A DNA stretch of 64,000 bases, taken from assembly GCF_001601825.1 (NCBI RefSeq), contig NZ_LUJK01000004.1:35230-99229 (forward strand), read 5' to 3'. Positions 36,348 to 47,349 of this stretch are shown piece after piece. The translations under genes and the position numbers were made by a program. A model generated the notes under the pieces. The model made no database searches and was not told the DNA's origin. It saw nothing but the letters and a program-made list of their open reading frames with translations. This stretch comes from Limnobacter sp. CACIAM 66H1. GTDB lineage: Bacteria; Pseudomonadota; Gammaproteobacteria; Burkholderiales; Burkholderiaceae_B. Position 1 is the first letter of the stretch; every line of letters begins with the position of its first letter.

Positions 36348-37604
36348 ATGGACTCATTTTTGGTTCGTGGCGGAAAGCCGCTTCACGGAGAAGTGTCGAT
36401 TTCTGGTGCGAAGAATGCGGCCTTGCCCATTTTGTGTGCGAGTTTGCTGACTGCCGAGCCGGTCACCATTACCAACGTGCCGCGTCTTCGGGACATCAAC
36501 ACTTGCTTGCGTTTGCTGGGCTCTATGGGTGTTCAGTGTTTTTGGCACGGTGAGAATCAGTTGGCCTTGCGAGCAGAAGAGATTTCTGAGCCCATCGCCA
36601 GCTACGATCTGGTGAAAACCATGCGCGCCAGTATTCTGGTGCTAGGTCCCTTGGTGGCCCGCTTTGGTGAGGCCAGTGTGAGTTTGCCTGGTGGCTGTGC
36701 CATCGGGCAGCGCCCTGTTGATCAGCACATCAAAGGCCTGCAGGCAATGGGTGCCGAAATTACCATTGAAAAAGGCTACATTCATGCCAAGGCGAAGCGC
36801 CTGAAGGGCGCTCGGATTGTGACCGACATGGTAACTGTGACCGGTACCGAGAACCTGATGATGGCAGCCGCTTTGGCTGAGGGTACTACCATTATCGAAA
36901 ATGCCGCCCGTGAGCCTGAAGTGGTGGACCTGGCGAAAATGCTCGTGAAGATGGGCGCAAAAATTGAAGGTATTGGCACCGACACCATTACCGTTCACGG
37001 CGTTGAAAAGCTGCATGGTTGTGAATACAAGGTGATGCCCGACCGAATCGAAGCAGGTACGTTTTTGTGTGCTGTAGCGGCTTGCGGTGGCAACATTACC
37101 TTGAACAACACCGATGCCGACAGCATGGACGCCACCATCGAAAAGCTTCGCGCCGCGGGCGTAAGCATTGAAGTGGAGGGGACAAAGATTCATGCCAGCA
37201 TGAACACACGTCCCAAGGCTGTGGGCGCGCGCACAGCGCCATTTCCCGGCTTTGCAACCGACATGCAGGCCCAGTTAATGGCGGTGAACTGTGTGGCTGA
37301 TGGCACAGCAGTGGTCAATGAAACCATTTTTGAGAACCGCTTTATGCACGTTCAGGAAATGGTGCGATTGGGTGCCAATATTGAAATTGAAGGCCACACG
37401 GCGATTATCAAAGGCGTTGAACGTCTCGATGGCGCCACTGTGATGGCCACCGACCTGCGCGCCTCTGCGGGCCTGGTGATTGTCGGCCTGGCGGCCAGCG
37501 ATGAAACGCGAATCGACCGCATTTATCACCTGGATCGCGGGTATGACAGAATGGAAGAGAAATTGCGCAAACTGGGCGCAGATGTGACGAGAGTAGCCCA
37601 ATGA
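36348..37604 (+). CDS. murA: UDP-N-acetylglucosamine 1-carboxyvinyltransferase
   Basis: A 418-residue enolpyruvyl transferase for the first committed step of peptidoglycan synthesis (PEP plus UDP-GlcNAc). Lys22-Asn23 (GAKNAALP) and the fosfomycin-reactive Cys117 ([10 protein letters not shown]) are present, so the enzyme is predicted fosfomycin-sensitive by this residue. ATG 36348 gives the family start MDSFLVRGG; the frame opens upstream at 36309 inside ibaG. The stop overlaps hisG as ATGA. Confidence 0.96.
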   Translation: MDSFLVRGGKPLHGEVSISGAKNAALPILCASLLTAEPVTITNVPRLRDINTCLRLLGSMGVQCFWHGENQLALRAEEISEPIASYDLVKTMRASILVLGPLVARFGEASVSLPGGCAIGQRPVDQHIKGLQAMGAEITIEKGYIHAKAKRLKGARIVTDMVTVTGTENLMMAAALAEGTTIIENAAREPEVVDLAKMLVKMGAKIEGIGTDTITVHGVEKLHGCEYKVMPDRIEAGTFLCAVAACGGNITLNNTDADSMDATIEKLRAAGVSIEVEGTKIHASMNTRPKAVGARTAPFPGFATDMQAQLMAVNCVADGTAVVNETIFENRFMHVQEMVRLGANIEIEGHTAIIKGVERLDGATVMATDLRASAGLVIVGLAASDETRIDRIYHLDRGYDRMEEKLRKLGADVTRVAQ

Positions 37605-38236
37605 TTACACTGGCCCTGTCCAAGGGACGCATTTTTGAGGAAACGCTGCCCCTGCTGGAGAAAGCGGGCATTGTGCCGTCCGAAGACCCCGAAAAATCGC
37701 GCAAGCTGATTATTGGTACCAACCGTGCAGACGTACAAATCATCATCGTGCGTGCTACCGATGTGCCCACCTATGTGCAGCATGGGGCCGCCGATTTGGG
37801 TGTCGCGGGTAAAGACGTGCTGATTGAACATTCCGGTGCGGGCTTGTATCAACCACTCGATTTGAACATTGCCAAATGCCGCTTGTGTGTAGCGGCGCCT
37901 GAAGGCTTTGACTATGCCAGCGCAGTCAAGCAGGGTGCGCGTTTGCGCATCGCCACCAAGTATGTCAACAGTGCCCGCGAGCACTTCGCCAATCGCGGTG
38001 TGCATGTGGACTTGATCAAGTTGTATGGCTCTATGGAACTGGCACCATTGGTGGGCCTGGCCGATGCCATCGTGGATTTGGTCAGCACCGGCTCAACCTT
38101 GCGTGCCAACAAGCTGGTCGAGGTTGAGGAAATTTGTGAAATATCCTCCCGTTTGGTGGTCAACCAGGCGGCGTTGAAAATGAAGTACGAGGCTTTGCAA
38201 CCAATTCTGGATGTGTTTACTCAAGCAGTAGCGTGA
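37601..38236 (+). CDS. hisG: ATP phosphoribosyltransferase, short form
   Basis: A 211-residue HisG of the short type, which lacks the C-terminal ACT-like regulatory domain and needs HisZ for activity and histidine feedback; hisZ is not in this window. It condenses ATP with PRPP (made by Prs at 13 kb). The PRPP loop region ([12 protein letters not shown]) is intact. It starts the contiguous his operon hisGDCBHAFIE and is translationally coupled to murA. Confidence 0.95.
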   Translation: MITLALSKGRIFEETLPLLEKAGIVPSEDPEKSRKLIIGTNRADVQIIIVRATDVPTYVQHGAADLGVAGKDVLIEHSGAGLYQPLDLNIAKCRLCVAAPEGFDYASAVKQGARLRIATKYVNSAREHFANRGVHVDLIKLYGSMELAPLVGLADAIVDLVSTGSTLRANKLVEVEEICEISSRLVVNQAALKMKYEALQPILDVFTQAVA

Positions 38237-38256
38237 AATTTTAAAGGTAGTAGAAA

Positions 38257-39579
38257 ATGTCTTCCCAAATTCGTCGATTGTCTACAGAAGATGCCAACTT
38301 TGCCGAGCAGTTTCGTGCATTGCTCGCTTATGAAGAACAACGCGATCCGCATGTAGAAGGTGCGGTGGCAGACATTATTCATGCGGTGCGCAAGCGCGGC
38401 GATGAGGCCTTGCTGGAGTTCACAGAAAAGTTCGATCGAGTGAAGGCCGATAGCGCAGCTGAGCTTGAAATTGGACAGGCCGAACTAAAGCAGGCTTTTG
38501 ATACGCTTGACCCCGCGCAGCGCGAGGCTTTGAAAGTGGCTGCTCAGCGTGTGCGTGCTTTTCACGAGCGTCAGGTGGCAGAAAGCTGGGAATTCACTGA
38601 AGCGGACGGCACCCGCCTGGGGCAACGTATCACGCCACTTGATCGTGCCGGTTTGTATGTGCCGGGTGGCAAAGCAGCCTATCCCTCTTCGGTGTTGATG
38701 AATGCCGTACCCGCGAAAGTAGCGGGTGTGAAAGAGGTGGTCATGGTGGTGCCCACCCCCAGTGGTGTGAAAAACCAGATGGTGTTGGCCGCCGCACACC
38801 TGGCGGGTGTGGACCGCGTGTTCACCATCGGTGGAGCGCAGGCGGTGGCTGCCTTGGCCTATGGCACGCAAACCGTGCCGCGTGTAGACAAAATTGTGGG
38901 CCCGGGCAATGCCTATGTGGCTGAAGCCAAGCGTCGTGTGTTTGGTGCAGTGGGCATCGATATGATTGCAGGTCCTTCTGAAATTCTCGTGATTTGTGAC
39001 GGTAGCACCAATGCCGACTGGATCGCCATGGATCTGTTCAGCCAGGCTGAACACGATGAAATGGCCCAGTCTATTTTGTTGAGCCCCAGCAAGGAATTTC
39101 TCGACAATGTGCAGGCCAGCATCAAGCGCCTCATGGACACCATGCCGCGTGCCACCGTGATTGCCACATCGCTCAAAAATCGCGGTGCCTTGATACAGGT
39201 GCGAGACATGGACGAAGCCTGCGAGCTTAGCAACCAGATTGCACCCGAACATCTGGAGTTGAGTGTGCAGGACCCGGACGCCTGGGTTGGGAAATTACGC
39301 CACGCCGGTGCCATTTTCATGGGCCCCTACAGCAGCGAATCGCTGGGCGATTATTGCGCAGGCCCCAACCACGTGTTGCCTACTGCGGGCACCGCGCGGT
39401 TTAGCTCGCCCTTGGGTGTGTACGATTTCCAAAAAAGAAGCAGCATTATTTTTGCCAGCCGTGAAGGCGCCAGCACGTTGGGTGAAGTGGCTGCCGAGTT
39501 GGCCTATGGTGAAGGCTTGCCAGCCCACGCGCGCTCTGCAGAGTATCGCGTAGGCCCGAAATTCAGAAAGGCAGACTAA
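38257..39579 (+). CDS. hisD: Histidinol dehydrogenase
   Basis: A 440-residue NAD-dependent, zinc enzyme that oxidises L-histidinol to histidine in two steps. The NAD-binding signature ([14 protein letters not shown]) and IAGPSEI are clear, zinc ligands lie in SQAEHDE (Gln and His) and the catalytic region in IAPEHLEL. Full length compared with the family (about 430-440). Confidence 0.96.
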   Translation: MSSQIRRLSTEDANFAEQFRALLAYEEQRDPHVEGAVADIIHAVRKRGDEALLEFTEKFDRVKADSAAELEIGQAELKQAFDTLDPAQREALKVAAQRVRAFHERQVAESWEFTEADGTRLGQRITPLDRAGLYVPGGKAAYPSSVLMNAVPAKVAGVKEVVMVVPTPSGVKNQMVLAAAHLAGVDRVFTIGGAQAVAALAYGTQTVPRVDKIVGPGNAYVAEAKRRVFGAVGIDMIAGPSEILVICDGSTNADWIAMDLFSQAEHDEMAQSILLSPSKEFLDNVQASIKRLMDTMPRATVIATSLKNRGALIQVRDMDEACELSNQIAPEHLELSVQDPDAWVGKLRHAGAIFMGPYSSESLGDYCAGPNHVLPTAGTARFSSPLGVYDFQKRSSIIFASREGASTLGEVAAELAYGEGLPAHARSAEYRVGPKFRKAD

Positions 39580-39586
39580 GCGCACC

Positions 39587-40687
39587 ATGAGCCTACTTCA
39601 AAAAACAATTCGTGCTGATGTGCAGGCCACCAATGCTTACGTGGTGGCTCCTTCGGCCGGCATGTTGAAGCTGGACGCCATGGAGAATCCCCAGGGCATG
39701 CCTGCAGCTTTGCTGGATGAGCTTGCGCAGCAGTTAAAAAATGCGGAGCTGAACCGATACCCCGCACCCAAGGCACTTGAGCTTGAAGCCGCCTTGCGCG
39801 CCTGCACGGCAATACCCAAAGCGGCCCATGTGCTGTTTGGCAATGGCTCCGACGAATTGATTGATCTGATCATTCGTGCCTGCTGCATGCCCGGCGATGC
39901 GGTGTTGTCGCCCGTGCCCACTTTTGTGATGTATGCGGTGTACAGCCAGTGGAGCCATGCCCGTTTTGTGGGTGTCGACCTCAATGCGGATTTCAGCCTG
40001 AATATGCCGGCCATGTTGAAGGCCATCGCAACCAACAAACCCAAGGTGGTGTTTTTGGCCTATCCCAACAACCCCACCGGTGTGGCCTTGCGCGAGGCAG
40101 AAATTGTTCAAATCATCGAAGCCACGCCGGGTTTGGTGGTTGTCGATGAGGCCTACGAGGCTTTTGCCGATGCATCCTTCATGGCCCGAGTGCTTGAATT
40201 TCCCAATGTGCTGGTCTTGCGAACCTTTTCCAAACTTGGCTTGGCCGGAGCGCGGTTGGGTTATGCCGTGGCCAGCCCTGCCTGGGTGGAGCAAATCGAC
40301 AAAGTACGCCCACCGTACAACGTCAACGTACTGACGCGAATTGCGGTTCAATTTGCCCTCGAACATTTTGAAGCTTTTGAGGCCCAGGCCCGGTTGCTTC
40401 GGGATCAACGCGATGTGCTGACTGAATCCCTGAAAAACCTCAAAATACCCAACGGCGACGTTGAAGTGTTTGATTCTTACGCCAATTTTGTGCTTTTCCG
40501 CATCCCGAATGCGCTTGAAGTCTTTGAAGCCCTGAAAAACAAGGGTATCTTGGTGAAGTACGTGGGCAAGGCCCACCCTTTGTTGCAAAATTGCTTGCGC
40601 GTGACCGTGAGTACCCCGCAAGAGAATCAGCAGTTTTTGGTGGCTGTTCAACAATCCATCGACGAAGTGGCCACGAAGGCCGCATAA
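39587..40687 (+). CDS. hisC: Histidinol-phosphate aminotransferase
   Basis: A 366-residue fold-type I PLP enzyme converting imidazole-acetol phosphate to histidinol phosphate with glutamate. The PLP lysine is Lys216 in RTFSKLGLAGARLG; the substrate motif YPNNPTG is at 159-165 and the aspartate that holds the PLP ring is Asp187 in VVVDEAYEAF. It starts 7 bp after hisD. Confidence 0.95.
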   Translation: MSLLQKTIRADVQATNAYVVAPSAGMLKLDAMENPQGMPAALLDELAQQLKNAELNRYPAPKALELEAALRACTAIPKAAHVLFGNGSDELIDLIIRACCMPGDAVLSPVPTFVMYAVYSQWSHARFVGVDLNADFSLNMPAMLKAIATNKPKVVFLAYPNNPTGVALREAEIVQIIEATPGLVVVDEAYEAFADASFMARVLEFPNVLVLRTFSKLGLAGARLGYAVASPAWVEQIDKVRPPYNVNVLTRIAVQFALEHFEAFEAQARLLRDQRDVLTESLKNLKIPNGDVEVFDSYANFVLFRIPNALEVFEALKNKGILVKYVGKAHPLLQNCLRVTVSTPQENQQFLVAVQQSIDEVATKAA

Positions 40688-40701
40688 CCTTTTAGACAAT
40701 C

Positions 40702-41289
40702 ATGAGAACCGCAGAAGTTACCCGCAATACCCTGGAAACCCAGATCACCGTGAAAATCAATCTGGACGGTACAGGCGAGCGCCACCTCGACACTGGCGTG
40801 CCATTTTTGGACCATATGCTGGAACAAATTTCGCGCCACGGCTTGTTCGATCTTCATATTGTGGCCAAGGGTGACCTGCACATTGATGCTCACCACACTG
40901 TGGAAGACACCGGAATTACGCTGGGCATGGCATTGACGAAAGCCTTGGGTGACAAGAAAGGAATTGTTCGCTACGGCCACAGCTATGTGCCGCTGGATGA
41001 GGCTTTGTCGCGCGTGGTGATCGATCTCTCCGGGCGTCCTGGTCTGCATCAGGATATTCCCTTCACACGAGCCAGCATCGGCCAATTTGATGTTGACCTG
41101 GTGTTTGAATTTTTCCAAGGGTTTGTGAACCACGCCCTGTGCACCCTGCACATCGACAACTTGAAGGGTGTGAACTCACACCATCAGTGTGAAACTGTAT
41201 TCAAGGCTTTTGGTCGCGCCCTTCGCATGGCTGTGGCTATTGATGAACGTCAACAGGGAGCCATCCCCAGTACCAAGGGTGCTTTGTGA
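40702..41289 (+). CDS. hisB: Imidazoleglycerol-phosphate dehydratase
   Basis: A 195-residue monofunctional IGPD, without the histidinol-phosphatase domain fused in enterobacteria. The manganese-binding histidine motifs are intact: [19 protein letters not shown] and the C-terminal GVNSHHQCE. The stop overlaps the hisH GTG start (GTGA). Confidence 0.96.
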   Translation: MRTAEVTRNTLETQITVKINLDGTGERHLDTGVPFLDHMLEQISRHGLFDLHIVAKGDLHIDAHHTVEDTGITLGMALTKALGDKKGIVRYGHSYVPLDEALSRVVIDLSGRPGLHQDIPFTRASIGQFDVDLVFEFFQGFVNHALCTLHIDNLKGVNSHHQCETVFKAFGRALRMAVAIDERQQGAIPSTKGAL

Positions 41290-41918
41290 GTCTAGTTGCC
41301 GTTGTTGATTACGGCATGGGCAACCTGCGTTCGGTGGCCCAGGCCTTGCAGCACGTAAAGCTCGAAAACCAGGAAATCAGGATCACCGACGACCCCGCCT
41401 TGATTGATCAGGCCAGCAGGGTGGTATTGCCTGGTCAGGGCGCCATGCCGGATTGCATGAAAGCCCTGCGCGAATCGGGCTTGATGGAGGCTGTGTATCG
41501 CGCTGCTGAATCGAAACCCTTGTTTGGTGTGTGCGTTGGTGAGCAAATGATGATGGAACGCAGCGCTGAAGGTCCCGCCGAGTGTCTTGCCCTGTTTCCA
41601 GGCGATGTCGTGAGGTTCGACCCTCGTTTGACCGTGGAGTGCGGTCTGAAGGTGCCCCACATGGGCTGGAACCAGGTGAATCAGCGCATCAGGCACCCCA
41701 TGTGGGACGGCATTGAAAACGGCGCGTGGTTTTATTTTGTGCACAGTTACCACGTCAACCCGGTCAATCCGGAACACGTTGCAGGCGAAACGGACTACGG
41801 TGTTCGCTTTACCTGCGCCATTGCACGGGATAACATCTTTGCAACACAGTTTCATCCTGAAAAAAGCGCTGAAGACGGCTTAAGGCTGTATTCAAACTTT
41901 TTAAGATGGAACCCCTGA
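41286..41918 (+). CDS. hisH: Imidazole glycerol phosphate synthase, glutaminase subunit
   Basis: A 210-residue class I glutamine amidotransferase that feeds ammonia to HisF. The nucleophile is Cys83 in GVCVGEQMM, and the His-Glu pair is in [11 protein letters not shown] near the C-terminus. It starts with GTG overlapping hisB. HisF, the partner, is two genes downstream after hisA. Confidence 0.95.
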   Translation: MSLVAVVDYGMGNLRSVAQALQHVKLENQEIRITDDPALIDQASRVVLPGQGAMPDCMKALRESGLMEAVYRAAESKPLFGVCVGEQMMMERSAEGPAECLALFPGDVVRFDPRLTVECGLKVPHMGWNQVNQRIRHPMWDGIENGAWFYFVHSYHVNPVNPEHVAGETDYGVRFTCAIARDNIFATQFHPEKSAEDGLRLYSNFLRWNP

Positions 41919-41969
41919 GTTTTTACCGATCCTTTTTTCACTCACTTGAATAGTTAACAACACAGTCTC

Positions 41970-42719
41970 ATGTTACTCATTCCAGCAATCGACCTGAAAG
42001 ACGGTCAGTGTGTTCGCCTGAAGCAAGGCAATATGGACGATGCCACCATTTTCTCGGCAGACCCGGTCGAAATGGCCATGAAATGGGTTGAAAGTGGCGC
42101 GCGCCGCCTGCACCTGGTCGATTTGAACGGCGCCATAGCCGGCAAGCCTGTGAATGAGGGTGTCATTATTGACATTCTGGATGCTGTGGGTGGTGCCATT
42201 CCGGTGCAACTGGGTGGTGGTATTCGTGACCTCGACACGATTGAACGTTACCTGGACGATGGCCTGAGCTATGTGATCATTGGTACGGCCGCCGTGAAGA
42301 ATCCTGGTTTTTTGCACGACGCGTGCGGTGCGTTTCCCGGTCAAATTATAGTGGGCCTGGATGCCAAAGACGGCAAAGTGGCCACTGATGGCTGGAGCAA
42401 GATTTCCGGCCATGATGTGGTTGATCTGGCCAAGAAGTACGAAGGTTATGGCGTGGAAGCCATTATTTACACCGACATTGGTCGCGACGGCATGTTGGGC
42501 GGTGTGAACATTGAAGCCACCGTCCGTCTGGCCAACGCCTTGACCATTCCCGTGATTGCATCAGGGGGTATTACCAATCTGGATGATGTCAAACAGTTGT
42601 GCGAAGTTGAGCATGAAGGTGTGATGGGTGCTATTTGCGGTCGCTCTATTTATGAGGGCACTCTTGATTTTGCCAAGGGTCAGGCCCTGGCCGATGAATT
42701 GAACGGAAAGTCTTACTAA
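41970..42719 (+). CDS. hisA: Phosphoribosylformimino-5-aminoimidazole carboxamide ribotide isomerase
   Basis: A 249-residue TIM-barrel isomerase (ProFAR to PRFAR). The catalytic Asp8 is in IPAIDLKDG and the second Asp in [11 protein letters not shown]; the twofold phosphate-binding repeats (GGGIRDLDT and [10 protein letters not shown]) are visible. The stop overlaps hisF by one base (TAATG). Confidence 0.96.
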   Translation: MLLIPAIDLKDGQCVRLKQGNMDDATIFSADPVEMAMKWVESGARRLHLVDLNGAIAGKPVNEGVIIDILDAVGGAIPVQLGGGIRDLDTIERYLDDGLSYVIIGTAAVKNPGFLHDACGAFPGQIIVGLDAKDGKVATDGWSKISGHDVVDLAKKYEGYGVEAIIYTDIGRDGMLGGVNIEATVRLANALTIPVIASGGITNLDDVKQLCEVEHEGVMGAICGRSIYEGTLDFAKGQALADELNGKSY

Positions 42720-43483
42720 TGCTTGCCAGCCGCATCATTCCCTGCCTCGACGTCACAGCAGGCAGGGTGGTCAAAGGCGTCAATTTTGTAGAACTGCGCG
42801 ATGCGGGCGATCCCGTAGAAATTGCGCGTCGCTATGACGAGCAGGGCGCTGACGAACTGACGTTTCTGGATATCACTGCCTCATCGGACGACCGGGACCT
42901 GATTTTGCATGTAATTGAAGCCGTGGCCAGTCAGGTGTTCATTCCATTGACCGTGGGCGGCGGAGTGCGAAAGGTAGAAGACGTGCGCAGGCTGCTGAAT
43001 GCGGGCGCCGATAAAATCAGCATCAACACCTCTGCCGTTAACAATCCTGATCTGGTGGGCGAGGCGGCCACCAAGTACGGTTCCCAATGCATTGTCGTGG
43101 CGATTGATGCCAAGGCCAAAAGCAATGGAGAGCCGGGTTGGGAGGTTTACACCCATGGTGGACGAAAGCCCACTGGGCTTGATGCGGTTCAATGGGCCCG
43201 CAGAATGCAGGCCTTGGGCGCTGGGGAATTGTTATTGACCAGCATGGACCGCGATGGCACCAAAATCGGTTTCAATCTGGAATTGACCCGAGCAGTGTCC
43301 GATGCTGTGAGCATTCCTGTGATCGCCAGCGGTGGTGTGGGTAACCTGGACCATCTCGTGGATGGGGTGATCAAGGGCAAGGCCAGTGCAGTGTTGGCCG
43401 CCAGCATTTTCCACTACGGCGAGTACACGGTTCAGCAGGCCAAAGCCCACATGGCCAAGGCCGGCATTACAGTTCGGCTGTAA
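42719..43483 (+). CDS. hisF: Imidazole glycerol phosphate synthase, cyclase subunit
   Basis: A 254-residue TIM barrel that turns PRFAR plus ammonia into IGP and AICAR. Catalytic aspartates lie in [14 protein letters not shown] (Asp11) and in VVAIDAKAK (about Asp130). It shares the half-barrel repeats of HisA. It works as a heterodimer with HisH. Confidence 0.96.
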   Translation: MLASRIIPCLDVTAGRVVKGVNFVELRDAGDPVEIARRYDEQGADELTFLDITASSDDRDLILHVIEAVASQVFIPLTVGGGVRKVEDVRRLLNAGADKISINTSAVNNPDLVGEAATKYGSQCIVVAIDAKAKSNGEPGWEVYTHGGRKPTGLDAVQWARRMQALGAGELLLTSMDRDGTKIGFNLELTRAVSDAVSIPVIASGGVGNLDHLVDGVIKGKASAVLAASIFHYGEYTVQQAKAHMAKAGITVRL

Positions 43484-43497
43484 AAGGGGGTATCGCC

Positions 43498-43923
43498 ATG
43501 AGCAAGGACGTAGTCCTCACCGAGAACTGGCTGGACAGTGTCAGTTTCGACGAAAAGGGGTTGGTGAATGTGGTTGCTCAAGACCACCTCAGTAAACGGG
43601 TGTTGATGGTCGCGTGGATGAACCGTGAGGCCCTTGAAATTACTGCCAGCACTGGTTTTGCAACGTATTTTTCACGTTCGCGCGGTAAACTGTGGCACAA
43701 GGGTGAAGAATCGGGCAACCAGCAAAAGGTGAAGGAAATTCGCCTGGACTGTGATGGCGACGTGCTGGTGCTGATGGTGGAACAAGTGGGCGGTGTCGCT
43801 TGTCACACAGGCCGTGAAAGCTGCTTTTATTATGCGCTGGAAGTTGAGCAGGGTGGAAAGCCAAAGTGGGTTGCCAAAGACCCAGTGCTCAAGAATCCTT
43901 CCGACATGTACGGCAAAAAATAA
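43498..43923 (+). CDS. hisI: Phosphoribosyl-AMP cyclohydrolase
   Basis: A 141-residue zinc/magnesium enzyme for the third step of histidine synthesis. The motifs [16 protein letters not shown] and [12 protein letters not shown], with zinc cysteines in ACHTGRESC, are intact. It is separate from hisE, as usual in betaproteobacteria; in enterobacteria the two are fused. Confidence 0.95.
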   Translation: MSKDVVLTENWLDSVSFDEKGLVNVVAQDHLSKRVLMVAWMNREALEITASTGFATYFSRSRGKLWHKGEESGNQQKVKEIRLDCDGDVLVLMVEQVGGVACHTGRESCFYYALEVEQGGKPKWVAKDPVLKNPSDMYGKK

Positions 43924-43936
43924 GGAATGAACAAGC

Positions 43937-44275
43937 ATGACTGACCTTGAAAAAGCGTCTGGAGACTTGCTCGAGCGTCTGACGAGGGTATTGGAAGAAC
44001 GCAAGCAGGCCAGTCCGGATCAGTCCTACGTGGCGAAGTTGCACCACAAGGGGCAGGATGCGATTTTGAAGAAGATCGGTGAGGAGTCTTGTGAACTGGT
44101 GATGGCGTCCAAAGATCAAGACCCCGCGAAAGTGATCGCTGAAACAGCCGACTTGTGGTTTCACAGCCTCGTGTTATTGGGCTGGCACGGTTTGACCGCT
44201 GCCGATGTACTGACCGAACTGGATCGCCGTATGGGTTTGTCGGGTTTGGTTGAAAAGGCCAACCGGCCCCAATAA
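43937..44275 (+). CDS. hisE: Phosphoribosyl-ATP pyrophosphatase
   Basis: A 112-residue all-alpha MazG-like pyrophosphohydrolase, second step of histidine synthesis. The metal-binding acidic motif [14 protein letters not shown] and the downstream ETADLWFH are present. It closes the histidine operon; hinT follows after 22 bp. Confidence 0.94.
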   Translation: MTDLEKASGDLLERLTRVLEERKQASPDQSYVAKLHHKGQDAILKKIGEESCELVMASKDQDPAKVIAETADLWFHSLVLLGWHGLTAADVLTELDRRMGLSGLVEKANRPQ

Positions 44276-44297
44276 ATACTCGAATAAGGGATGAGAC

Positions 44298-44654
44298 ATG
44301 TCAGATTGCATTTTCTGCAAGATTGTCGCTGGGGAAATCCCTAGCAGAAAAGTATATGAAGACGAGGATATCCTCGCGTTTCACGACATCAAGCCAGCTG
44401 CACCCGTGCACTTTCTGATTATTCCGAAAAAGCACATTCCCACGCTGGCCGATGCCACTGAAGAAGACATTCCTGTGATGGGAAAAATAATGACCATCGC
44501 GGGTCAATTGGCCAAGCAAGAAGGGTGTCATGATGGTTTCAGGACCATTGTGAACACCGGGCGGGTAGGTTGCCAAGAGGTGTATCATGTTCATGTGCAC
44601 ATACTTGGCGGCAATAAACCATTGGGTGTGATGCTTGGCATGCCAGCCTTGTAA
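44298..44654 (+). CDS. hinT: HIT family purine nucleoside phosphoramidase (HinT)
   Basis: A 118-residue histidine-triad hydrolase of AMP-lysine-type phosphoramidates. The triad HVHVHILGG is at about residues 97-105, and the N-terminal CIFCKIVAGEIPS with two cysteines is the HinT start. Its place between hisE and tatA is typical for Burkholderiales. Confidence 0.94.
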   Translation: MSDCIFCKIVAGEIPSRKVYEDEDILAFHDIKPAAPVHFLIIPKKHIPTLADATEEDIPVMGKIMTIAGQLAKQEGCHDGFRTIVNTGRVGCQEVYHVHVHILGGNKPLGVMLGMPAL

Positions 44655-44690
44655 CGCAACGAGACACGAAAAACATATCAGGAGTAAGTC

Positions 44691-44927
44691 ATGGGTTCAT
44701 TTAGCATTTGGCACTGGGTGATTGTGCTGGTTATCGTGATGTTGGTGTTTGGCACCAAGAAGTTGCGCAACATCGGATCTGATCTGGGTGGTGCAGTGAA
44801 GGGTTTCAAAGACGGCATGAAGGAAGGCGGTTCTGAGGGCGAGCAAAATGCCGCCAAACTCGCGGATGGCAATGCCAAGAAGTCCGACACGATTGATGTT
44901 GAAGCCAAAGAGAAATCCTCCAGCTAA
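44691..44927 (+). CDS. tatA: Sec-independent translocase protein TatA
   Basis: A 78-residue protein with one N-terminal membrane helix (about 5-21), the hinge [15 protein letters not shown] and an amphipathic helix, then a charged tail. TatA oligomers form the pore or membrane-thinning patch for folded twin-arginine substrates, for example the Rieske protein encoded at 48 kb. Confidence 0.94.
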   Translation: MGSFSIWHWVIVLVIVMLVFGTKKLRNIGSDLGGAVKGFKDGMKEGGSEGEQNAAKLADGNAKKSDTIDVEAKEKSSS

Positions 44928-44951
44928 TTTTCCCTATTTGCGGCGCGCAGC

Positions 44952-45377
44952 ATGTTCGACATTGCTTTCTCGGAAATGCTTATCATCGCAGTGATCGCGC
45001 TGCTGGTGATAGGCCCTGAAAAATTGCCCAAGGTGGCCAAAACGGTGGGCCACCTGTTGGGCAAGGCCCAGCGTTACGTGAGTGACGTGAAGTCTGAAAT
45101 CAATCGGGAAATGGAAATCGACGAGTTGCGCAAGTTGCAGGCAGAAATGCAAACTGCAGCGCGTAAGGTTGAGGGCGATGTACAAACCACCTTGCGAGAC
45201 ACCGAGGCTGATTTGAACAAATCGGTAAAGTCGATCGAAGATGATATTGCGGAACTCGAGAACAGCAAGCCAGCCGCCTCGTCCGGGACCGCATCAACGA
45301 CACAATCTCCGTCCAAGGCGGAAGAGCCAGCGCCAGCGCAATCCGTGGGGCCTGCCCCCAAGGTAGAGGCCAAATAA
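44952..45377 (+). CDS. tatB: Sec-independent translocase protein TatB
   Basis: A 141-residue TatB: membrane helix (residues 5-20, with Glu8 in FSEML), hinge [14 protein letters not shown] and a long amphipathic helix, then an alanine/proline/serine-rich C-terminal tail of low complexity (about 100-141). With TatC it forms the twin-arginine signal receptor. Confidence 0.94.
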   Translation: MFDIAFSEMLIIAVIALLVIGPEKLPKVAKTVGHLLGKAQRYVSDVKSEINREMEIDELRKLQAEMQTAARKVEGDVQTTLRDTEADLNKSVKSIEDDIAELENSKPAASSGTASTTQSPSKAEEPAPAQSVGPAPKVEAK

Positions 45378-45392
45378 CAAGGTGCATGGGTA

Positions 45393-46130
45393 ATGAGTCA
45401 GCAAGAAAATTTTGTCAGCCACCTGGTCGAATTGCGCGATCGCTTGTTGCGTGCGGTGGTGGGTTTTTTGGTCGTTTTTATTGCCTTGATGGCTTACCCG
45501 GGTGCTGCCTATATCTTTGATTTGTTGGCCCTGCCCATTCAAAGCGCTCTGCCGGAAGGCACCAAGATGATTGCCACGGGTGTAATCACTCCCTTCATGG
45601 TGCCCGTAAAGCTCACTGCCATGGTGGCTTTTGTGATTTCTCTGCCCATCCTGCTGTATCAGGCTTGGGCTTTTATTGCGCCCGGTCTGTATCAACACGA
45701 GAAAAAAATGGCTTTGCCCATTATTTTTTCGAGCACAGTGCTGTTTCTCGTGGGTATCGCTTTCTGTCATTTCATTGTATTTGGCAAGGTGTTTGCCTTC
45801 ATCAATGATTTTGCTCCGCAAAGTATTACGCCTGCACCGGACATCGAAGCCTACATGAGCTTCGTGTTGACCATGTTCATGGCCTTTGGCATGACTTTCG
45901 AGGTGCCCATTGTGGTGGTGGTGTTGGTCTACCTAGGCGTAGTGACCGTGGAAAAGCTGGTGGAAATTCGCGGGTATGTGATTGTGGGCGCATTTGTGAT
46001 CGCTGCCATCGTCACGCCTCCCGATGTAATGTCTCAGTTATTTCTGGCCATTCCCATTTGTATTTTGTATGAGGTGGGCATTCTGTTTGCCAAAATTATC
46101 GGCAAACAGCGTCAGCAAATTCTGGAATAA
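45393..46130 (+). CDS. tatC: Sec-independent translocase protein TatC
   Basis: A 245-residue, six-helix membrane protein with the family start FVSHLVELRDRLLRAV and the periplasmic loop motif FIAPGLYQHEKK. It is the core receptor for twin-arginine signal peptides. It ends the hinT-tatABC run; a stem-loop follows. Confidence 0.95.
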   Translation: MSQQENFVSHLVELRDRLLRAVVGFLVVFIALMAYPGAAYIFDLLALPIQSALPEGTKMIATGVITPFMVPVKLTAMVAFVISLPILLYQAWAFIAPGLYQHEKKMALPIIFSSTVLFLVGIAFCHFIVFGKVFAFINDFAPQSITPAPDIEAYMSFVLTMFMAFGMTFEVPIVVVVLVYLGVVTVEKLVEIRGYVIVGAFVIAAIVTPPDVMSQLFLAIPICILYEVGILFAKIIGKQRQQILE

Positions 46131-46156
46131 GTCAGAACATAAGTCAGGCAGTGTGG

Positions 46157-46179
46157 GGCCTTGAGGATCTATCAAGGCC
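46157..46179. terminator. Stem-loop between convergent tatC and DegS-like gene
   Basis: Perfect 8-bp arms GGCCTTGA/TCAAGGCC (46157-46164 and 46172-46179) with a 7-nt loop, overlapping the stop codon of the minus-strand protease gene. The T tract after it on the plus strand is short, so it may be weak. Confidence 0.45.
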
Positions 46180-47326
46180 GTTTCAAAAAGTCACCTGGCT
46201 TTGGACGCACGCCGATCTCAATCATGACTGTTTCGGGTTTGCCATCGCGCAACAACTCCACTGATTTTTTCTCGCCCGGTGCGTAGGCCGCGATTTGGTT
46301 CAGCATCTGTGTAGTGTCGGTGATTTTTTTGTCGTCCAGCTTCAGCAGAATATCGCCCACTTTCAAGCCAGCCTTGTCGGCGGGCCCATCTTTCACGATA
46401 CCCGCAATAATGACGCCGTCTTTTTGTGGCAAATCAAATGCCGAGGCCAGTTCTTCGGTGATGTTTTGTTGCTCCACACCGATGTAACCACGTGTCACCG
46501 TGCCGGTGCGCACAATCTGGTTCAACACGCCTTGAACAGTTTTGGCCGGGATGGCAAAGCCGATACCCAGTGAGCCCCCAGAACGGCTGTAGATGGCGGT
46601 GTTGATACCCAGCAGGTTACCTGCAGTGTCCACCAGCGCGCCACCCGAGTTGCCCGGGTTGATCGCCGCGTCGGTTTGAATGAAGTTTTCAAACGTATTA
46701 ATGCCAACATGGTTTCGACCCAGCGCACTCACAATGCCCATAGTGACGGTTTGGCCCACGCCAAAGGGATTGCCCATGGCTAGAACCACGTCGCCCACCC
46801 GTACTGTCTCATCGGCGGCAAATTTCAGGCTAGGAAGGTTATCAAGTTTGATCCGAAGCACTGCAAGGTCAGTTTCGGGGTCGGTTCCCACCAGCTCGGC
46901 TTTGGTGGTTCGTCCATCGTTCAGGCTGACTTCAATTTCATCGGCTGCTTCAACCACATGCTGGTTGGTCACAATCAAACCATCGCTGTTCACAATGACG
47001 CCCGAGCCCAGGCTTGAGGCCTGTTCCTCTTGCTCAAACTGTTCTTCAAGTTCGTCTCCGAAAAACTTCCGAATTTCGGGATCTTCAAAGAAGGGGTGTT
47101 TGGGGAGATTGCCTGCGCGCTTGCTGGTGAAAATATTTACCACCGCAGGCATGGCTGTGTCCACGGCATGACGGTAGCCAGCCACTCCTTCAGGCTGGGC
47201 TGTTTGATAAGCCGGCTTTTGCAGCCAGTTGGGTACCCACTCTGGGCGCAGTACTTCGGTGATGAAATACAATGCAAGAAGTACGGTTAAGGCCTGAGCA
47301 AAGGTCAGCCAGAGTTTTTTCAACAT
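46172..47326 (-). CDS. Membrane-anchored S1C serine protease (DegS/HtrA-like) with one PDZ domain
   Basis: A protein of 384 residues when started at ATG 47326; the frame runs on to 47431 but those residues are not family-like. It has an uncleaved N-terminal anchor (about 5-25), a trypsin-like domain with His in TNQHVVEA, Asp in DLAVLRI and Ser in GNSGGALVD, and one C-terminal PDZ domain (about 275-365). One PDZ plus anchor resembles DegS, which starts the sigma-E cascade, more than the two-PDZ DegP. Betaproteobacteria often carry it between tat and pet genes. Confidence 0.88.
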   Translation of the reverse strand: MLKKLWLTFAQALTVLLALYFITEVLRPEWVPNWLQKPAYQTAQPEGVAGYRHAVDTAMPAVVNIFTSKRAGNLPKHPFFEDPEIRKFFGDELEEQFEQEEQASSLGSGVIVNSDGLIVTNQHVVEAADEIEVSLNDGRTTKAELVGTDPETDLAVLRIKLDNLPSLKFAADETVRVGDVVLAMGNPFGVGQTVTMGIVSALGRNHVGINTFENFIQTDAAINPGNSGGALVDTAGNLLGINTAIYSRSGGSLGIGFAIPAKTVQGVLNQIVRTGTVTRGYIGVEQQNITEELASAFDLPQKDGVIIAGIVKDGPADKAGLKVGDILLKLDDKKITDTTQMLNQIAAYAPGEKKSVELLRDGKPETVMIEIGVRPKPGDFLKRP

Positions 47327-47349
47327 ATCAAGAATGCAGGGGTGCGCCG

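Noticed and set aside
37601..38236. Truncated hisG
   Set aside because: The 211-residue length is the regular short form that works with HisZ, not a truncation.
41286..41918. Unusual HisH nucleophile motif GVCVGEQ as a loss of function
   Set aside because: The Cys and the downstream His-Glu pair are intact and, as far as I recall, this variant is normal in Burkholderiales HisH.
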